Assembly: GCA_016716665.1 (NCBI GenBank)
Contig: JADJVH010000008.1
Span: 184,597-248,596 of the forward strand
Reading direction: 5' to 3'
Origin: Candidatus Opimibacter iunctus
GTDB taxonomy: Bacteria > Bacteroidota > Bacteroidia > Chitinophagales > Saprospiraceae
DNA: 64,000 bases
Both the position numbers and the translations under genes were made by a program. Below are positions 39,806-48,912 of the stretch, piece by piece. How positions within the stretch are numbered: position 1 is the first letter of the stretch; every line of letters begins with the position of its first letter. The notes under the pieces are model-generated. The model was not told the origin of the DNA and did not search any database. It saw only the letters and a list, made by a program, of their open reading frames with translations.

Positions 39806-39952
39806 ATGTGAGTGTGGGTGTGATAGGTAAAACGCGGAAAGTGTTTTGATGAGTGTGCTTGGTGCTCTCTGTCGTATTTAAAAAAGAAAGGGGCACAATT
39901 GCTTGTACCCCATTTCTTAAGGTCTCAACTCAAAAAATCTTTATTCCTCCGG

Positions 39953-40019
39953 TGGTTGCGCGTAGTCGAAACCAGCGTAGTCGGAATTATCACGGTCGTT
40001 GAGCGGAGTCGAAACGACC
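39953..40019. repeat. Two GAGC/GTCGAA-type hairpins next to the recA stop
   Basis: TGGTTGCG...CGAAACCA at 39953-39974, and a 26-bp hairpin at 39994-40019 starting GGTCGTTGAGCGGAG and ending TCGAAACGACC; the latter overlaps the first base of the recA stop codon. Both belong to a repeat family with ends GGTY..TGAGC and GTCGAA..ACC that also includes the longer elements at 30352, 44888 and 53766. They may double as transcript ends for recA. The rest of the 352-bp gap 39667-40018 holds the tandem array above. Confidence 0.75.
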
Positions 40020-41071
40020 TAGTCTTCCCCTACTTCCACTTCCTCTTCCGTATGCACTATACGGCTGGTGGCAAACTTGGTCTTGATCTTCTGTTCGATC
40101 TCCCAGGCCAGTTCGGGATTGTCAAGGAAGAATTGCTTGGCGGCATCGCGGCCCTGGGCAATCTTGGTGCCTTCGTAGCTGTACCATGCACCACTCTTCT
40201 GGATGATGTCGGCATCTGAACCGAGGTCGACGATTTCGCCGACTTTGGAGATTCCTTCGCCGAACATGATGTCGAATTCTGCGACACGGAAAGGAGGTGC
40301 CAGTTTGTTCTTGACCACTTTCACCTTGACGTGGTTACCGACCATATTGCCGTCGCGATCCTTGAGGGCAGAGCCATTGCGACGGATATCCAGGCGTAAG
40401 GACGCATAGAACTTTAGGGCATTACCGCCTGTGGTGGTTTCGGGATTGCCAAACATCACGCCGATCTTTTCGCGGAGTTGGTTGATAAATATACAGCAGC
40501 AGCCTGTGCGGCCGATGGTGGCGGTAAGTTTACGCATCGCCTGGGACATCAGGCGTGCCTGGAGGCCCATCTTCGAGTCACCCATTTCACCTTCGATTTC
40601 GGCTTTTGGCACAAGGGCGGCGACAGAGTCGATGACGATTATATCTATAGCACCTGAGCGGATCAGGTTTTCGGCGATCTCAAGGGCTTGCTCGCCATTG
40701 TCCGGCTGGGAAATGAGGAGATTTTCACAATCTACACCCAGGGACTCGGCATAAAAACGGTCAAAGGCATGCTCGGCATCAATAAAGGCCGCCAGACCGC
40801 CTTGTTTTTGGCATTCTGCAATGGCGTGTATGGCCAGGGTGGTCTTTCCGGAGGATTCAGGGCCGTAGATTTCAACTACACGACCTCTTGGGAAACCACC
40901 GATACCGATGGCCAGGTCTAGGGATACAGATCCTGAGGGGATTACTTCTACTTCGACGACTTGTTTGTCGCCAAGTTTCATAATGGTGCCCTTACCATAG
41001 GTTTTTTCTAAGCGATCTACTGTGAGTTGGAGGGCCTTCAACCGGGCGTCGCGTTCCTTTTCTGATGACAT
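40019..41071 (-). CDS. recA: RecA recombinase
   Basis: 350 aa from ATG 41071 (MSSEKERDARLKALQLTVDRLEK). The frame is open further up to 41140, but that position lies upstream of the -7 box at 41126-41133, so it cannot be the translation start. Walker A GPESSGKTT, Walker B region IDIIVIDSVAALVPKAEIEGEMGD, L2 loop FGNPETTTGGNALKFYASLRLDIRR, and the acidic C-terminus (HTEEEVEVGED) are all standard. Central protein of homologous recombination and the SOS response, acting as a filament on single-stranded DNA. No obvious LexA-type palindrome was found upstream. Confidence 0.99.
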   Translation of the reverse strand: MSSEKERDARLKALQLTVDRLEKTYGKGTIMKLGDKQVVEVEVIPSGSVSLDLAIGIGGFPRGRVVEIYGPESSGKTTLAIHAIAECQKQGGLAAFIDAEHAFDRFYAESLGVDCENLLISQPDNGEQALEIAENLIRSGAIDIIVIDSVAALVPKAEIEGEMGDSKMGLQARLMSQAMRKLTATIGRTGCCCIFINQLREKIGVMFGNPETTTGGNALKFYASLRLDIRRNGSALKDRDGNMVGNHVKVKVVKNKLAPPFRVAEFDIMFGEGISKVGEIVDLGSDADIIQKSGAWYSYEGTKIAQGRDAAKQFFLDNPELAWEIEQKIKTKFATSRIVHTEEEVEVGED

Positions 41072-41125
41072 TTTTAAAGAATTTTGAGTTAGTAAATATA
41101 GTCGTTTCGGCTTATATGTCTGGGA

Positions 41126-41133
41126 CAAATATA
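41126..41133 (-). promoter_or_regulatory. recA promoter -7 box
   Basis: Reads TATATTTG on the minus strand, a perfect TAnnTTTG box, 54 bp upstream of the recA ATG. It fixes the start codon choice. No clear -33 TTTG element is seen. Confidence 0.75.
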
Positions 41134-41213
41134 CAGACATTTTTTGACTATTTTCTCGTCATGAAAGATTTTTTTAATATTTTTGTGCCGAATAATGATT
41201 GAGTATGTAAATA

Positions 41214-41243
41214 AAAAAGGCCCCGACTTAGTCAGGGCCTTTT
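41214..41243 (-). terminator. Terminator downstream of the small protein gene
   Basis: Stem AAAAAGGCCC ... GGGCCTTTTT with an inner GACT/AGTC extension. The poly-T/poly-A flanks make it usable in both directions. It lies 22 bp after the stop of 41266-41502 and upstream of recA. Confidence 0.85.
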
Positions 41244-41265
41244 TGTTTCTTGAACAAAGAATGGG

Positions 41266-41502
41266 TCAGCTGGCGGAAACCGGCGCGGATGAGGCGCTGT
41301 ACCCCAGGATACTATTGATCACCATATCAGATGGTGAAAAACGGTCTCTGCCCAGGGCCTCTTTACCCTTCTTCAGGGTCTCTAAGGTTTCTGCGATCTG
41401 AGGAACAGTCAGAGCCAACTCCAGCAGCATATCACTCTCTGCCTTTGTAGTCTCTCCATACACCAGTCTTGTCAATTGTAGTTGTGTAAATTCTTGCTTC
41501 AT
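41266..41502 (-). CDS. Small conserved Bacteroidota protein
   Basis: 78 aa from ATG 41502 (MKQEFTQLQLTRLVYGETTKAESDMLLELALTV). Longer in-frame extension to 41709 runs through the polypyrimidine tract and is rejected. The pattern 'F....L.r.vYgE.t..E...l.......P.i...l..l...k..L....fsPs...i..IL.YS' is familiar from short proteins found in many Bacteroidota, which resemble the cytoplasmic part of zinc-less anti-sigma factors; no function is established. It has its own terminator. Confidence 0.72.
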   Translation of the reverse strand: MKQEFTQLQLTRLVYGETTKAESDMLLELALTVPQIAETLETLKKGKEALGRDRFSPSDMVINSILGYSASSAPVSAS

Positions 41503-41590
41503 ACTCAGTATTTTATACCTCATATTAACACACCCCAAATACCGAATATTGTGCCTCGCGGGCAAAAAATCACCCGCCGGGCAAAGATTT

Positions 41591-41769
41591 TTGTAAGACG
41601 CTAAGACCATAAGACCGTAAGAGGTGTGGGTGTGGGTGTGGTTTGCCCTTCCTCCTTTCTTCCCTTCCACCCTTCCTCCCTTCCTCCCTTCCTCCCTTCC
41701 TCCCTTCATCCCTTCCTCCCTTCCGCCTTTCCGCCTTTCCGCCTTTCCTCCCTTCCGCCTTTCCGCCTT
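41591..41769. repeat. GTAAGAGGTGTG array followed by CCTTCCTC polypyrimidine tract
   Basis: 41591-41642 holds GTAAGAC/CTAAGAC units and GTAAGAGGTGTGGGTGTGGGTGTG; 41643-41769 is about 125 bases almost only C and T, built of CTTCCTCC and TTCCGCC units. The tract ends exactly at the stop codon of the TonB receptor gene. Such mirror-symmetric homopurine/homopyrimidine DNA can form H-DNA. Confidence 0.85.
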
Positions 41770-44184
41770 TTACAATGCTCCCCTGACCGTCACGGACACA
41801 TTCCTTCCCGACGCACTGATATTGGAGGCAAAGACCCTGTAATTGGTATCCAGGATATTCTCTACCCCGAGTTGCACCGTAAAATTCTGCGTCAACTGAT
41901 AGGATGCCTTCAGGTTAAAGGTTGCCCATGCAGGCATACCATCGACAGTGGCAAACGGATAATTGTCCTCTCCGTTGAGATTGTAATCCTCGAGATGCTT
42001 CCATCCATTATACATGGCATATACTTCTGCCCTGAACTTCTTGATCTTATAGTCAAGGCTTGTCTTGCCAAATACCGGGGGAATGTGGTCCAGCGGATAA
42101 TCCGTGGTATCTGTATTGATCCGGCCATAGGTATAATTAATGGTACTATACAGGGTCAGGCCCTCGGTCAATTGTACAGATGCATATGCATTGAATCCAT
42201 AGATATAAGCGCTTAATGCATTGACATTCATCGTCACATCACTCAGCTCACCATCATATAAGATCTGGCTCTCCCCATTGAATGTGCCCGGCTGTGTGGT
42301 GATCGCATCCCGGTACCATGTATAGTATCCATCAATCCCTATACTGTATTTGTCATTGATGGTCTTTGACAGGCCCAGGTCCACATTGTACGTTTTTTCA
42401 GGACCCAGATCGGGATTAGGAACTACAACACTACCCGGAACAGATTCAAATACCTTGGCCAGGTCATCAACGTTGGGTGCACGGAATCCTGTAGCTCCCA
42501 AAAGGCTCACCCTCCATCCCGCATTGCCATTCCATACTGCGCCAAGGCTACCGCTCAGGTTGGTAAATTGCTGCGTGATATCCTCAAACGGAAAGGGGTA
42601 AAACGTCGTGTCTATGAATGATGCCTTGAGAGAATGGTAACTCAGCCTGACACCTCCATTTAAGGTAATGCGATCTGATGGGTGATACTGATCAGAAAGG
42701 TAGAGTGCGCCTGTCGTCACATCAGATCCCCCGTCAGGATACCTTGTATTCTGTGGCGCAGTATCGCCGGTATCTATGTTCTCCTTAAAGGCAGTGGAGT
42801 TGACATGATTGGTAGTTCCTTCCAGGCCATACCGCCATATCGACTTACCGCTTTGCTTATTAAAATCGGCATTGACCGTAAAAATGTCCAGCTGCTCCGT
42901 GCGGTGATTGATCGATGGATTGCCAAAACGGCGGTCATGGCGGCTTTCCTCGATGTACTGGTATCCCGCCGTGATATTCGCCTGGTCATAGATGCCATAC
43001 TCATTGGTCAGTTGCAGGCTATAGGCGCCCAGAAAACGGGTCTGCGGGCCATAATGCCAGTCTCCGTATTTCAAAGGGCCATCAATCGCTCCATTGGTGG
43101 TCTCGGTCAAACGATCATACCGCGGCACATCGGATGAAGTGGAGTACTGAAGGTTGATCTGGTGGTTAACATGAGCGTTTTGTTGAAAAGTAAATTTTTG
43201 TAAAAAATCATATTGGGTATATGCTGAGCCAAGCTGCAGATTTGGATCATCATTAGGCAGCTGAACATCCACACCACGGTATTCCTGATAAAAAGGGCGC
43301 TTCCCAAAATCCGGGTATTCATCCCTTCTGTTGCTTCCCTGAAGTAGATTCCCAAAATTTGAATAGGTAAAACTGGTCAACGAGCCCAACTTGCTTCCAC
43401 CAAGACTAAAATCTACATGTCCTGTTTTTTCCTTGTTGGCTGTAGAATATCTCGCGAAAGCATTGACATGGGTGAGGAGTTTGTCATCACTGGACAAGGT
43501 TGGTGATTTTGTAAAAAAGTGCATCACCCCGCCAAGAGCATCACTGCCATACATGACAGAACCAGGGCCGAAAAGAATCTCAATCTTTTCCATTGCCGCA
43601 TTGTCAAGCGTGACAATATTCTGCAGGTGACCACCTCGGTAGATCGCATTGTTCATGCGGATGCCATCCACCACAAGCAAGACCTTGTTGGTTTCGAAAC
43701 CCCTGATGACCGGGCTACCACCACCCTGTTGGCTTTTCTGGACAAAGACATTCCCCGTATTCTGCATGACATCCGCCGAGGTCTGCAGATTGTCAAATGC
43801 AAGATTGGTAGCACGGATGACTTCTACAGGTTGAGCCACCTGCCGGACAGGTTCTTCAAACCGGCCTGCGGATACGACCACTTCATCAAACAAATGATAG
43901 GTTTCAGTGAGGAAAACCATTCCATTGTTTTGCAGCAGCGCATCATAGGAAGTCTGGAAGGTTTGATAGCCTGTGATATAGATATCGATAGAATCAGCAC
44001 CTTGCATTTCGGTGATATCCGCTACGCCATGTACATCTGTCAATATATGAGCTTCCGGATTCACACTGTTGATGAGTGCATTCGGAATCGGTTTTAGGGT
44101 TGCCTTATCCTGGACAGTGATCATCTGACCAGATAGGATATTAAAGAGTAATAATGCCCCGAAGAGCAATATGATTTGTTTCAT
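41770..44184 (-). CDS. TonB-dependent outer-membrane receptor
   Basis: 804 aa, intact. Signal peptide MKQIILLFGALLLFNILSGQ, carboxypeptidase-like N-terminal domain (to about 95), TonB-box region LFDEVVVSAGRFEEPVRQVAQPVEVI, plug (SADVMQNTGNVFVQKSQQGGGSPVIRGFETNKVLLVVDGIRMN, GPGSVMYGSDALGGVMHFFTKSP) and barrel to the terminal ...SGRNVSVTVRGAL. The plug with 'SPVIRGFE.NKVLLVVDGIRMNNAIYRGGHLQN' is like haem/haemoglobin and siderophore receptors of the HmuR/FepA class; substrate is not proven. The next gene (44277) on the same strand may be co-transcribed. Confidence 0.9.
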   Translation of the reverse strand: MKQIILLFGALLLFNILSGQMITVQDKATLKPIPNALINSVNPEAHILTDVHGVADITEMQGADSIDIYITGYQTFQTSYDALLQNNGMVFLTETYHLFDEVVVSAGRFEEPVRQVAQPVEVIRATNLAFDNLQTSADVMQNTGNVFVQKSQQGGGSPVIRGFETNKVLLVVDGIRMNNAIYRGGHLQNIVTLDNAAMEKIEILFGPGSVMYGSDALGGVMHFFTKSPTLSSDDKLLTHVNAFARYSTANKEKTGHVDFSLGGSKLGSLTSFTYSNFGNLLQGSNRRDEYPDFGKRPFYQEYRGVDVQLPNDDPNLQLGSAYTQYDFLQKFTFQQNAHVNHQINLQYSTSSDVPRYDRLTETTNGAIDGPLKYGDWHYGPQTRFLGAYSLQLTNEYGIYDQANITAGYQYIEESRHDRRFGNPSINHRTEQLDIFTVNADFNKQSGKSIWRYGLEGTTNHVNSTAFKENIDTGDTAPQNTRYPDGGSDVTTGALYLSDQYHPSDRITLNGGVRLSYHSLKASFIDTTFYPFPFEDITQQFTNLSGSLGAVWNGNAGWRVSLLGATGFRAPNVDDLAKVFESVPGSVVVPNPDLGPEKTYNVDLGLSKTINDKYSIGIDGYYTWYRDAITTQPGTFNGESQILYDGELSDVTMNVNALSAYIYGFNAYASVQLTEGLTLYSTINYTYGRINTDTTDYPLDHIPPVFGKTSLDYKIKKFRAEVYAMYNGWKHLEDYNLNGEDNYPFATVDGMPAWATFNLKASYQLTQNFTVQLGVENILDTNYRVFASNISASGRNVSVTVRGAL

Positions 44185-44276
44185 GTGGAATGAATTATAC
44201 GAATGGAAATTATATCCGGGATAGCCTGAAGCATCAGCTACCAGGCCCGGAAATCAACTAAGCAAACTTGATCAGG

Positions 44277-44807
44277 TCAGGCCTGCTCGGGTGGCTGGAA
44301 AGGGAGAGACAGGGAAGTCTCAGGAAAGTAATCGAGATAGCACACATTTGCTTTTCGAACGGAATACTGTCCGCCAGCCAGGACCTCTGATGCCTCATCC
44401 AGGAAGCTCGTTAAGAATTTGAAAAACTGCAGGACTATCTGGCGGTCACTATGATGGCCGATGGGTGTGCCGGCGAGGTTGCTTTCAATTTCACCATAGA
44501 GATGTGTTTCCACATGGTCGGGGATGCAATGAAAAATAATGCTGCCATCGGATAGCGTCTCCGTACGAACCACATCATACATCTCTCCCCGGTACCTGAA
44601 TTCTTTGTCCGCTTCCACCCAATGGATTTCGTGATTTTGGTCAGCAGTGATATGCAATTGGGTCAGCCGGTGGACATAAGCCTCAGAAGCTATCATAGCT
44701 TCGACGGCTTCATGCCTCTTGTGTCTCTGGATCAATAGGAGGGATATCCCTCCTATCAAATTGAAGAGGAAAAGGAAAAGGAGTGATATGGAAGAGAGCC
44801 TGGCCAT
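44277..44807 (-). CDS. Membrane-anchored protein of unknown function
   Basis: 176 aa from ATG 44807 (MARLSSISLLFLFLFNLIGGISLLLIQRHKRHEAVEAMI): one N-terminal membrane helix, then a soluble domain of about 140 aa with an alternating beta pattern (LTQLHITADQNHEIHWVEADKEFRYRGEMYDVVRTETLSDGSIIFHCIPDHVET). The frame is open into the tandem repeats upstream, which is not coding. Not recognised. It precedes the TonB receptor by 92 bp on the same strand, a position in which small membrane partner proteins of iron/haem receptors are often seen, so a linked role is plausible. Confidence 0.7.
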   Translation of the reverse strand: MARLSSISLLFLFLFNLIGGISLLLIQRHKRHEAVEAMIASEAYVHRLTQLHITADQNHEIHWVEADKEFRYRGEMYDVVRTETLSDGSIIFHCIPDHVETHLYGEIESNLAGTPIGHHSDRQIVLQFFKFLTSFLDEASEVLAGGQYSVRKANVCYLDYFPETSLSLPFQPPEQA

Positions 44808-44829
44808 GGACCGGAACCAAAGATATGTA

Positions 44830-45000
44830 ATGTGTAAGAAAGTGAGACAGTGAGAAAGTAAGAGGTGTGGGTAGGAGTGTGAGACGCGGTTGGTGAGCTG
44901 TAGCGCATGGATGAAGGGTAGCAGGTCGAACCGTGAGACGTGAGACGTGAGACGTGAGACGTGAGACGTGAGACGTGAGACGTGAGACGTGAGACGTGAG
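44830..45000. repeat. GTAAGAGGTGTG array, GGTTG-TGAGC element and GTGAGAC tandem array
   Basis: Three parts: 44830-44884 degenerate GTGAGACA units and GTAAGAGGTGTG; 44888-44930 a 43-bp copy of the element GGTTGGTGAGCTGTAGC ... GCAGGTCGAA; 44933-45000 almost ten copies of the 7-bp unit GTGAGAC. Situated just upstream of the 44807 start. Fills most of the 248-bp gap 44808-45055. Confidence 0.88.
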
Positions 45001-45055
45001 GGCATGGGTGCGAGTGTGTTTGTATACAGTGCCTACGTTCCAGATACTCCATTGC

Positions 45056-47503
45056 TCAACCGCCAATAAGGATCAACTTCTTTGTGACGGTCCCATTGCC
45101 GTCTATTATACGGACCAACATGGTGGATGTGATGCCTGGAATGGCATCCAGAGAGCTCTCAAACTGCTGGGCTGTTTTGAACTGAAGATAGCGTCTGAAT
45201 AGTCTTCCATCCGACAGATAGAGTTCTATCCAAATGGGGCCGGTATAATCACTGTCATAACGCACTGTCCAGGGGCTGCCAGTTGGAAGTGGATTGGGAT
45301 ATACTGTCAAGTCAAAGGAATCTGCTGACGGGATTTCGGTTGAAGTTGTTCCCGGAGGAAGGCCATGGAGGAGGTATGCCTTAGCTCCTTTTGCATATAT
45401 AATATCTGAAGCAGTGTGCAATGTAGCGTCTTCTGCGCCCAGGACAAATGCATCTGGCACTGTAATAATGTCATATACCGCACCCTGCTCATTGATCAAG
45501 AGGGCCTTCCATGCGATTTCACTCAAGGCACCAACATTAAATAACATATCGGGCACCGAATCGCCATCAAAGTTGATCAGCCATGCTTCCCGGAAATTGA
45601 TGACCGTATCCACCCATACATATCCTGCAATCCACTCTGCTTCCTGTCCGTCATGAGAAATCCGGGATAGGTTGGGCCTGTAAAAGCTTGCGCCTCCAAA
45701 GTTCTGAAACAATACTGTAAACAGGTATGGTGAGGATGGCAATGTACTATGCGCGAGCTTTCCAGGAATCCTGGCATCGGTGGCTGAAAAATTTCCAACT
45801 CCGTCATTCATGAACACATACGTCGTATCGCGGCTCAATGCCACATCAGGATAGCCATCTGCATTGGGATCAAACACTGTAAAGGAAGGGAAGGGCATAC
45901 CCGTCGTCACTATTTCCTGTCGGACAATGGTGCCATCCTGATTGAACAGGATATAGACCGAATCATGGCTTGAGATCAGCAGGTCTGAAAATCCATTCTG
46001 ATCAAAATCGTGTGCATCAAACAACAGCCCTTCAGTCAGCAATACCCGGTCGGACAAGGTGCTGTCGGATTGGCGCATAGCTACATGGATCTGATCATAG
46101 ACAGAAAGAAACAGGTCATCATGCCCGTCACCATTCCAGTCCCCTGCACTGATGGTGCTACCAGAATAATTGTCAAAGCCCGTATAAACTCTGCGTTCTC
46201 CCAAGGTTGAATCAGGTTGTACCTCGACACTCGCCACGGTAAACTCAGCATTTATACATATCTCCGGCAGACCATCAGCATCCACATCCAGCCGGGTCAT
46301 CGATGAGGCATAGACTGATTCGGTCAGGACAAATGGCGAGAAAGCATTGTAGTCTTGCTCCAGATGCAATCCCGAAGCATCGTATGAAACCTTAAGCACG
46401 AGTGGCAGGCCGCTTCCTGTAATAGCCAGAAATGTACCTTGCGGCAAATCCGGATGATGCCTGATCAATGCAGGATGGAATATACCAGGTTGTGCATAGA
46501 CATTAAACTGCATGTCCTCATCCGTCTCAATGAAGTATAAACTATCCTCGCTAAAAACGATGAGATCTTCAGTGCCGTCACCGGTGACATCCATCACCAT
46601 ACGAGCATTGTCATATTGTGATGTTGAAATGATCAGGGTGTCAAATCGTGCTTCATTCTGGCTTTTCATATTAGACTTGAATACGTATCCGAGTCCGGCA
46701 AAGCCAAGTGGCTTGGCAAACTGATCATCCATACCATCACCATCGAAATCTCCCCATGGAGGACTCTCCAATCCTGGAGGATGTGACAGGTATCCAGAGG
46801 TTTCATAGTGATTATAGGTATAATCCCCATTGTTGAGATAGAGATGGTCTGTCTGTGTTTGATATGTAGCCGAATTGGCCTCAAACTGATGGAAGTCCAT
46901 CAATCCATCGTGATTGTAGTCCCTGCTGCTGATACTATATGCTGAGAAAGGTAATGATTGCAACTCCCCTGTTGCCCCATCCTGAAGATGGATACTCAGC
47001 GGCTGGGTCACCTGGTATAAGAGGTCGTCCACATTATCATCGTTGAATCTTGCAAACTTCAGTAGTGCCTTATCAACAAACTCCGGAGCAGCCTGCCTGA
47101 AGGTATCCACGAGTTGGCCTCCCTCATTTTGCATGATAAAGGTCCTGGTAAAATCAAAATTGTTAGATGACGCGGTAAAAAAGTCGAGATCTCCATCGTG
47201 GTCATAATCTACCAACTGGCCATTGAAATACCACCAGCCATAACGGTAATAGTCAACTGGCTGCAAATCAAAACTGATCTTACCGTTTTCCATACGGCCA
47301 TAACCCAACTGGTATCCTTCGGCCATTGTAAAGATGACATCGGGGACGGTATCCAGGTTGATATCTCCGATCAGGATATCCGTATAAATCAAAGACCATC
47401 CGGTCCCGTGACTGTATTGTGAAAGGTATTGTTGCTCGAATGACTGCGCCGGGAGTGCCGCCGATATGCAGATAAGCGCGGAAAGAAGTAGTGATTTAAT
47501 CAT
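45056..47503 (-). CDS. FG-GAP/VCBS repeat protein with T9SS sorting domain
   Basis: 815 aa. Signal peptide ending LPAQ, then a beta-propeller of FG-GAP/VCBS-like repeats with calcium-loop motifs DYDHDGDLDF, DFDGDGMDDQF, DVTGDGTEDLI, DVDADGLPEI, DWNGDGHDDLF, DFDQNGFSDLL and DPNADGYPDVA spread over residues about 95-640. The C-terminus (LTVYPNPLPTGSPWTVRYD ... ILIGG) is a sorting domain. Likely a surface-exposed or secreted calcium-binding adhesion or ligand-binding protein; precise partner unknown. Monocistronic. Confidence 0.88.
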   Translation of the reverse strand: MIKSLLLSALICISAALPAQSFEQQYLSQYSHGTGWSLIYTDILIGDINLDTVPDVIFTMAEGYQLGYGRMENGKISFDLQPVDYYRYGWWYFNGQLVDYDHDGDLDFFTASSNNFDFTRTFIMQNEGGQLVDTFRQAAPEFVDKALLKFARFNDDNVDDLLYQVTQPLSIHLQDGATGELQSLPFSAYSISSRDYNHDGLMDFHQFEANSATYQTQTDHLYLNNGDYTYNHYETSGYLSHPPGLESPPWGDFDGDGMDDQFAKPLGFAGLGYVFKSNMKSQNEARFDTLIISTSQYDNARMVMDVTGDGTEDLIVFSEDSLYFIETDEDMQFNVYAQPGIFHPALIRHHPDLPQGTFLAITGSGLPLVLKVSYDASGLHLEQDYNAFSPFVLTESVYASSMTRLDVDADGLPEICINAEFTVASVEVQPDSTLGERRVYTGFDNYSGSTISAGDWNGDGHDDLFLSVYDQIHVAMRQSDSTLSDRVLLTEGLLFDAHDFDQNGFSDLLISSHDSVYILFNQDGTIVRQEIVTTGMPFPSFTVFDPNADGYPDVALSRDTTYVFMNDGVGNFSATDARIPGKLAHSTLPSSPYLFTVLFQNFGGASFYRPNLSRISHDGQEAEWIAGYVWVDTVINFREAWLINFDGDSVPDMLFNVGALSEIAWKALLINEQGAVYDIITVPDAFVLGAEDATLHTASDIIYAKGAKAYLLHGLPPGTTSTEIPSADSFDLTVYPNPLPTGSPWTVRYDSDYTGPIWIELYLSDGRLFRRYLQFKTAQQFESSLDAIPGITSTMLVRIIDGNGTVTKKLILIGG

Positions 47504-47627
47504 AGTATCCGGGGTTAGTCACTTACAAAGTCCATGGACGAATATCATAAATTCAAGCCAAATCCCTGGGGACTCGATTCCGGCAATCCAAATTTTTGTT
47601 GTTTGTGCAGATCACTTTTACCAGTGC

Positions 47628-48134
47628 TCATCTATAGGTCCTGTACTTAGCTACCGTCTCCGAATCAGGAATGGTGATCTGCCGCTCGAAGCTGACTTCA
47701 AAAGCTACCATGGTATTGGTACCTTCTACACCCGGAATAGCTTGCAGTTTATCATGCACGATGTCTTGAAGGTGGCGGTTGTTGATGGCATAGACCCGGA
47801 CCATGAGATCATAGCGGCCCATGATACTGATGCAGCTGACGACTTCGGGGATTCCCTTGAGGGCTTCGATGACCTCGAGGATTTCATTGGCTTCGCGGAC
47901 AATCATCAGGACGAATGCAGAGGTATCATAACCGGCATGCTCGGGGGAAACAAGAAAGACGGGTTTTTTGAGGATACCCTGGTCTCTCAGCTTTTTGACC
48001 CGTTGGTGAACCAGTGTATTGGAGGAGCCTATTTCATCGGCTAGCGTGGAATATGCGATCCTCCCATCATCCATCAGGGCCTCCAGGATGCGGATATCGG
48101 TGCTGTCAATTTGATTTTCAAGCGTGTGATTCAT
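47628..48134 (-). CDS. Lrp/AsnC-family transcriptional regulator
   Basis: 168 aa from ATG 48134 (MNHTLENQIDSTDIRILEALMDDGRIAYSTLADEIGSS); a longer frame to 48176 is less likely. N-terminal winged HTH (to about 60) and C-terminal RAM effector domain (VVSCISIMGRYDLMVRVYAINNRHLQDIVHDKLQAIPGVEGTNTMVAF). Binds amino acids or related small ligands. Divergent from the marC-like gene across 124 bp, so it may control it (amino-acid export is one proposed role of MarC proteins). Confidence 0.92.
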   Translation of the reverse strand: MNHTLENQIDSTDIRILEALMDDGRIAYSTLADEIGSSNTLVHQRVKKLRDQGILKKPVFLVSPEHAGYDTSAFVLMIVREANEILEVIEALKGIPEVVSCISIMGRYDLMVRVYAINNRHLQDIVHDKLQAIPGVEGTNTMVAFEVSFERQITIPDSETVAKYRTYR

Positions 48135-48258
48135 GAATGGTTTTTTATAAATTTTCTCTATAAAGCTAAAATACATTCAATTTGACACTAAATATAGTTC
48201 ATTGAAACAAATTAGACGCAAATACCATTAATATTGGTGTAATTTAATCAACCACACT

Positions 48259-48825
48259 ATGGCTTTCGCAGGTATTTTATCCGTCACTATGATCTTGTTT
48301 TCGGTGATTGACATCATCGGATCCTTACCGATCATTCTCGACCTCAAAAAACGCGGGGTCAACATCCATGCGTCCACGGCAACGATTACGGCCGGGATCC
48401 TCATGGTAGCCTTCCTCTTTTTTGGCGTAGCTATCCTGAAAGTATTCGGGATAGAGGTGAGTTCATTTGCCCTTGCCGGGTCGCTGATTATCTTCTTCAT
48501 CGGACTGGAGATGGTCCTTGGCATTCATTTCTTCAAGTCAGATAGTACGGAAACCAGTTCAGGCAGTATCGTACCGATCGCATTCCCTTTGCTGGCTGGT
48601 GCAGGTACGCTTACCACAATACTTTCGTTGAGATCGAGTTTCGATACCATGGAAATTATGTTTGGTATTGTCGCCAACCTGCTGATCATTTTCGTGGTCC
48701 TCAAAAGCACCCCCTGGCTGGCCAAAAAGCTGCCGAAGCCCGCAACAGAAGCGCTGAGGAAGATCTTCGGGATCCTCTTGCTCGCCATCGCGATACAGAT
48801 GTTTCGTACGAACCTAAGCGTCTAA
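48259..48825 (+). CDS. MarC-family (UPF0056) inner-membrane protein
   Basis: 188 aa, six predicted membrane helices. FSVIDIIGSLPIILDLKK matches the family opening 'dp.G.lPif..l', and IVPIAFPLLAGAGTLTTIL the conserved 'iaiPllaGPGait' block. MarC is not an antibiotic pump as once thought; family members are linked to amino-acid export in some species. Divergent Lrp-type regulator next door agrees with an amino-acid link. Confidence 0.9.
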   Translation: MAFAGILSVTMILFSVIDIIGSLPIILDLKKRGVNIHASTATITAGILMVAFLFFGVAILKVFGIEVSSFALAGSLIIFFIGLEMVLGIHFFKSDSTETSSGSIVPIAFPLLAGAGTLTTILSLRSSFDTMEIMFGIVANLLIIFVVLKSTPWLAKKLPKPATEALRKIFGILLLAIAIQMFRTNLSV

Positions 48826-48912
48826 ACGCTTGAATGTTCTGTTGCTTAGAGGGTGATAAGGTTAGGAGATTAAGGGATATTCTGCTTATACGGCTCATCC
48901 ATTAGAAACAGG

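Noticed and set aside
41072..41140. N-terminal extension of RecA (23 codons)
   Set aside because: The extra part lies over and upstream of the TATATTTG promoter box, and RecA homologues begin at the MSSEKERD region.
41503..41709. N-terminal extension of the 78-aa protein through the polypyrimidine tract
   Set aside because: It is low-complexity repeat (Gly/Arg/Glu/Lys runs, then HTHTHTS) made by the DNA repeat, not protein-like.
44710..45066. Frames rich in SHVSRLT repeats
   Set aside because: They are translations of the GTGAGAC tandem array in intergenic DNA.
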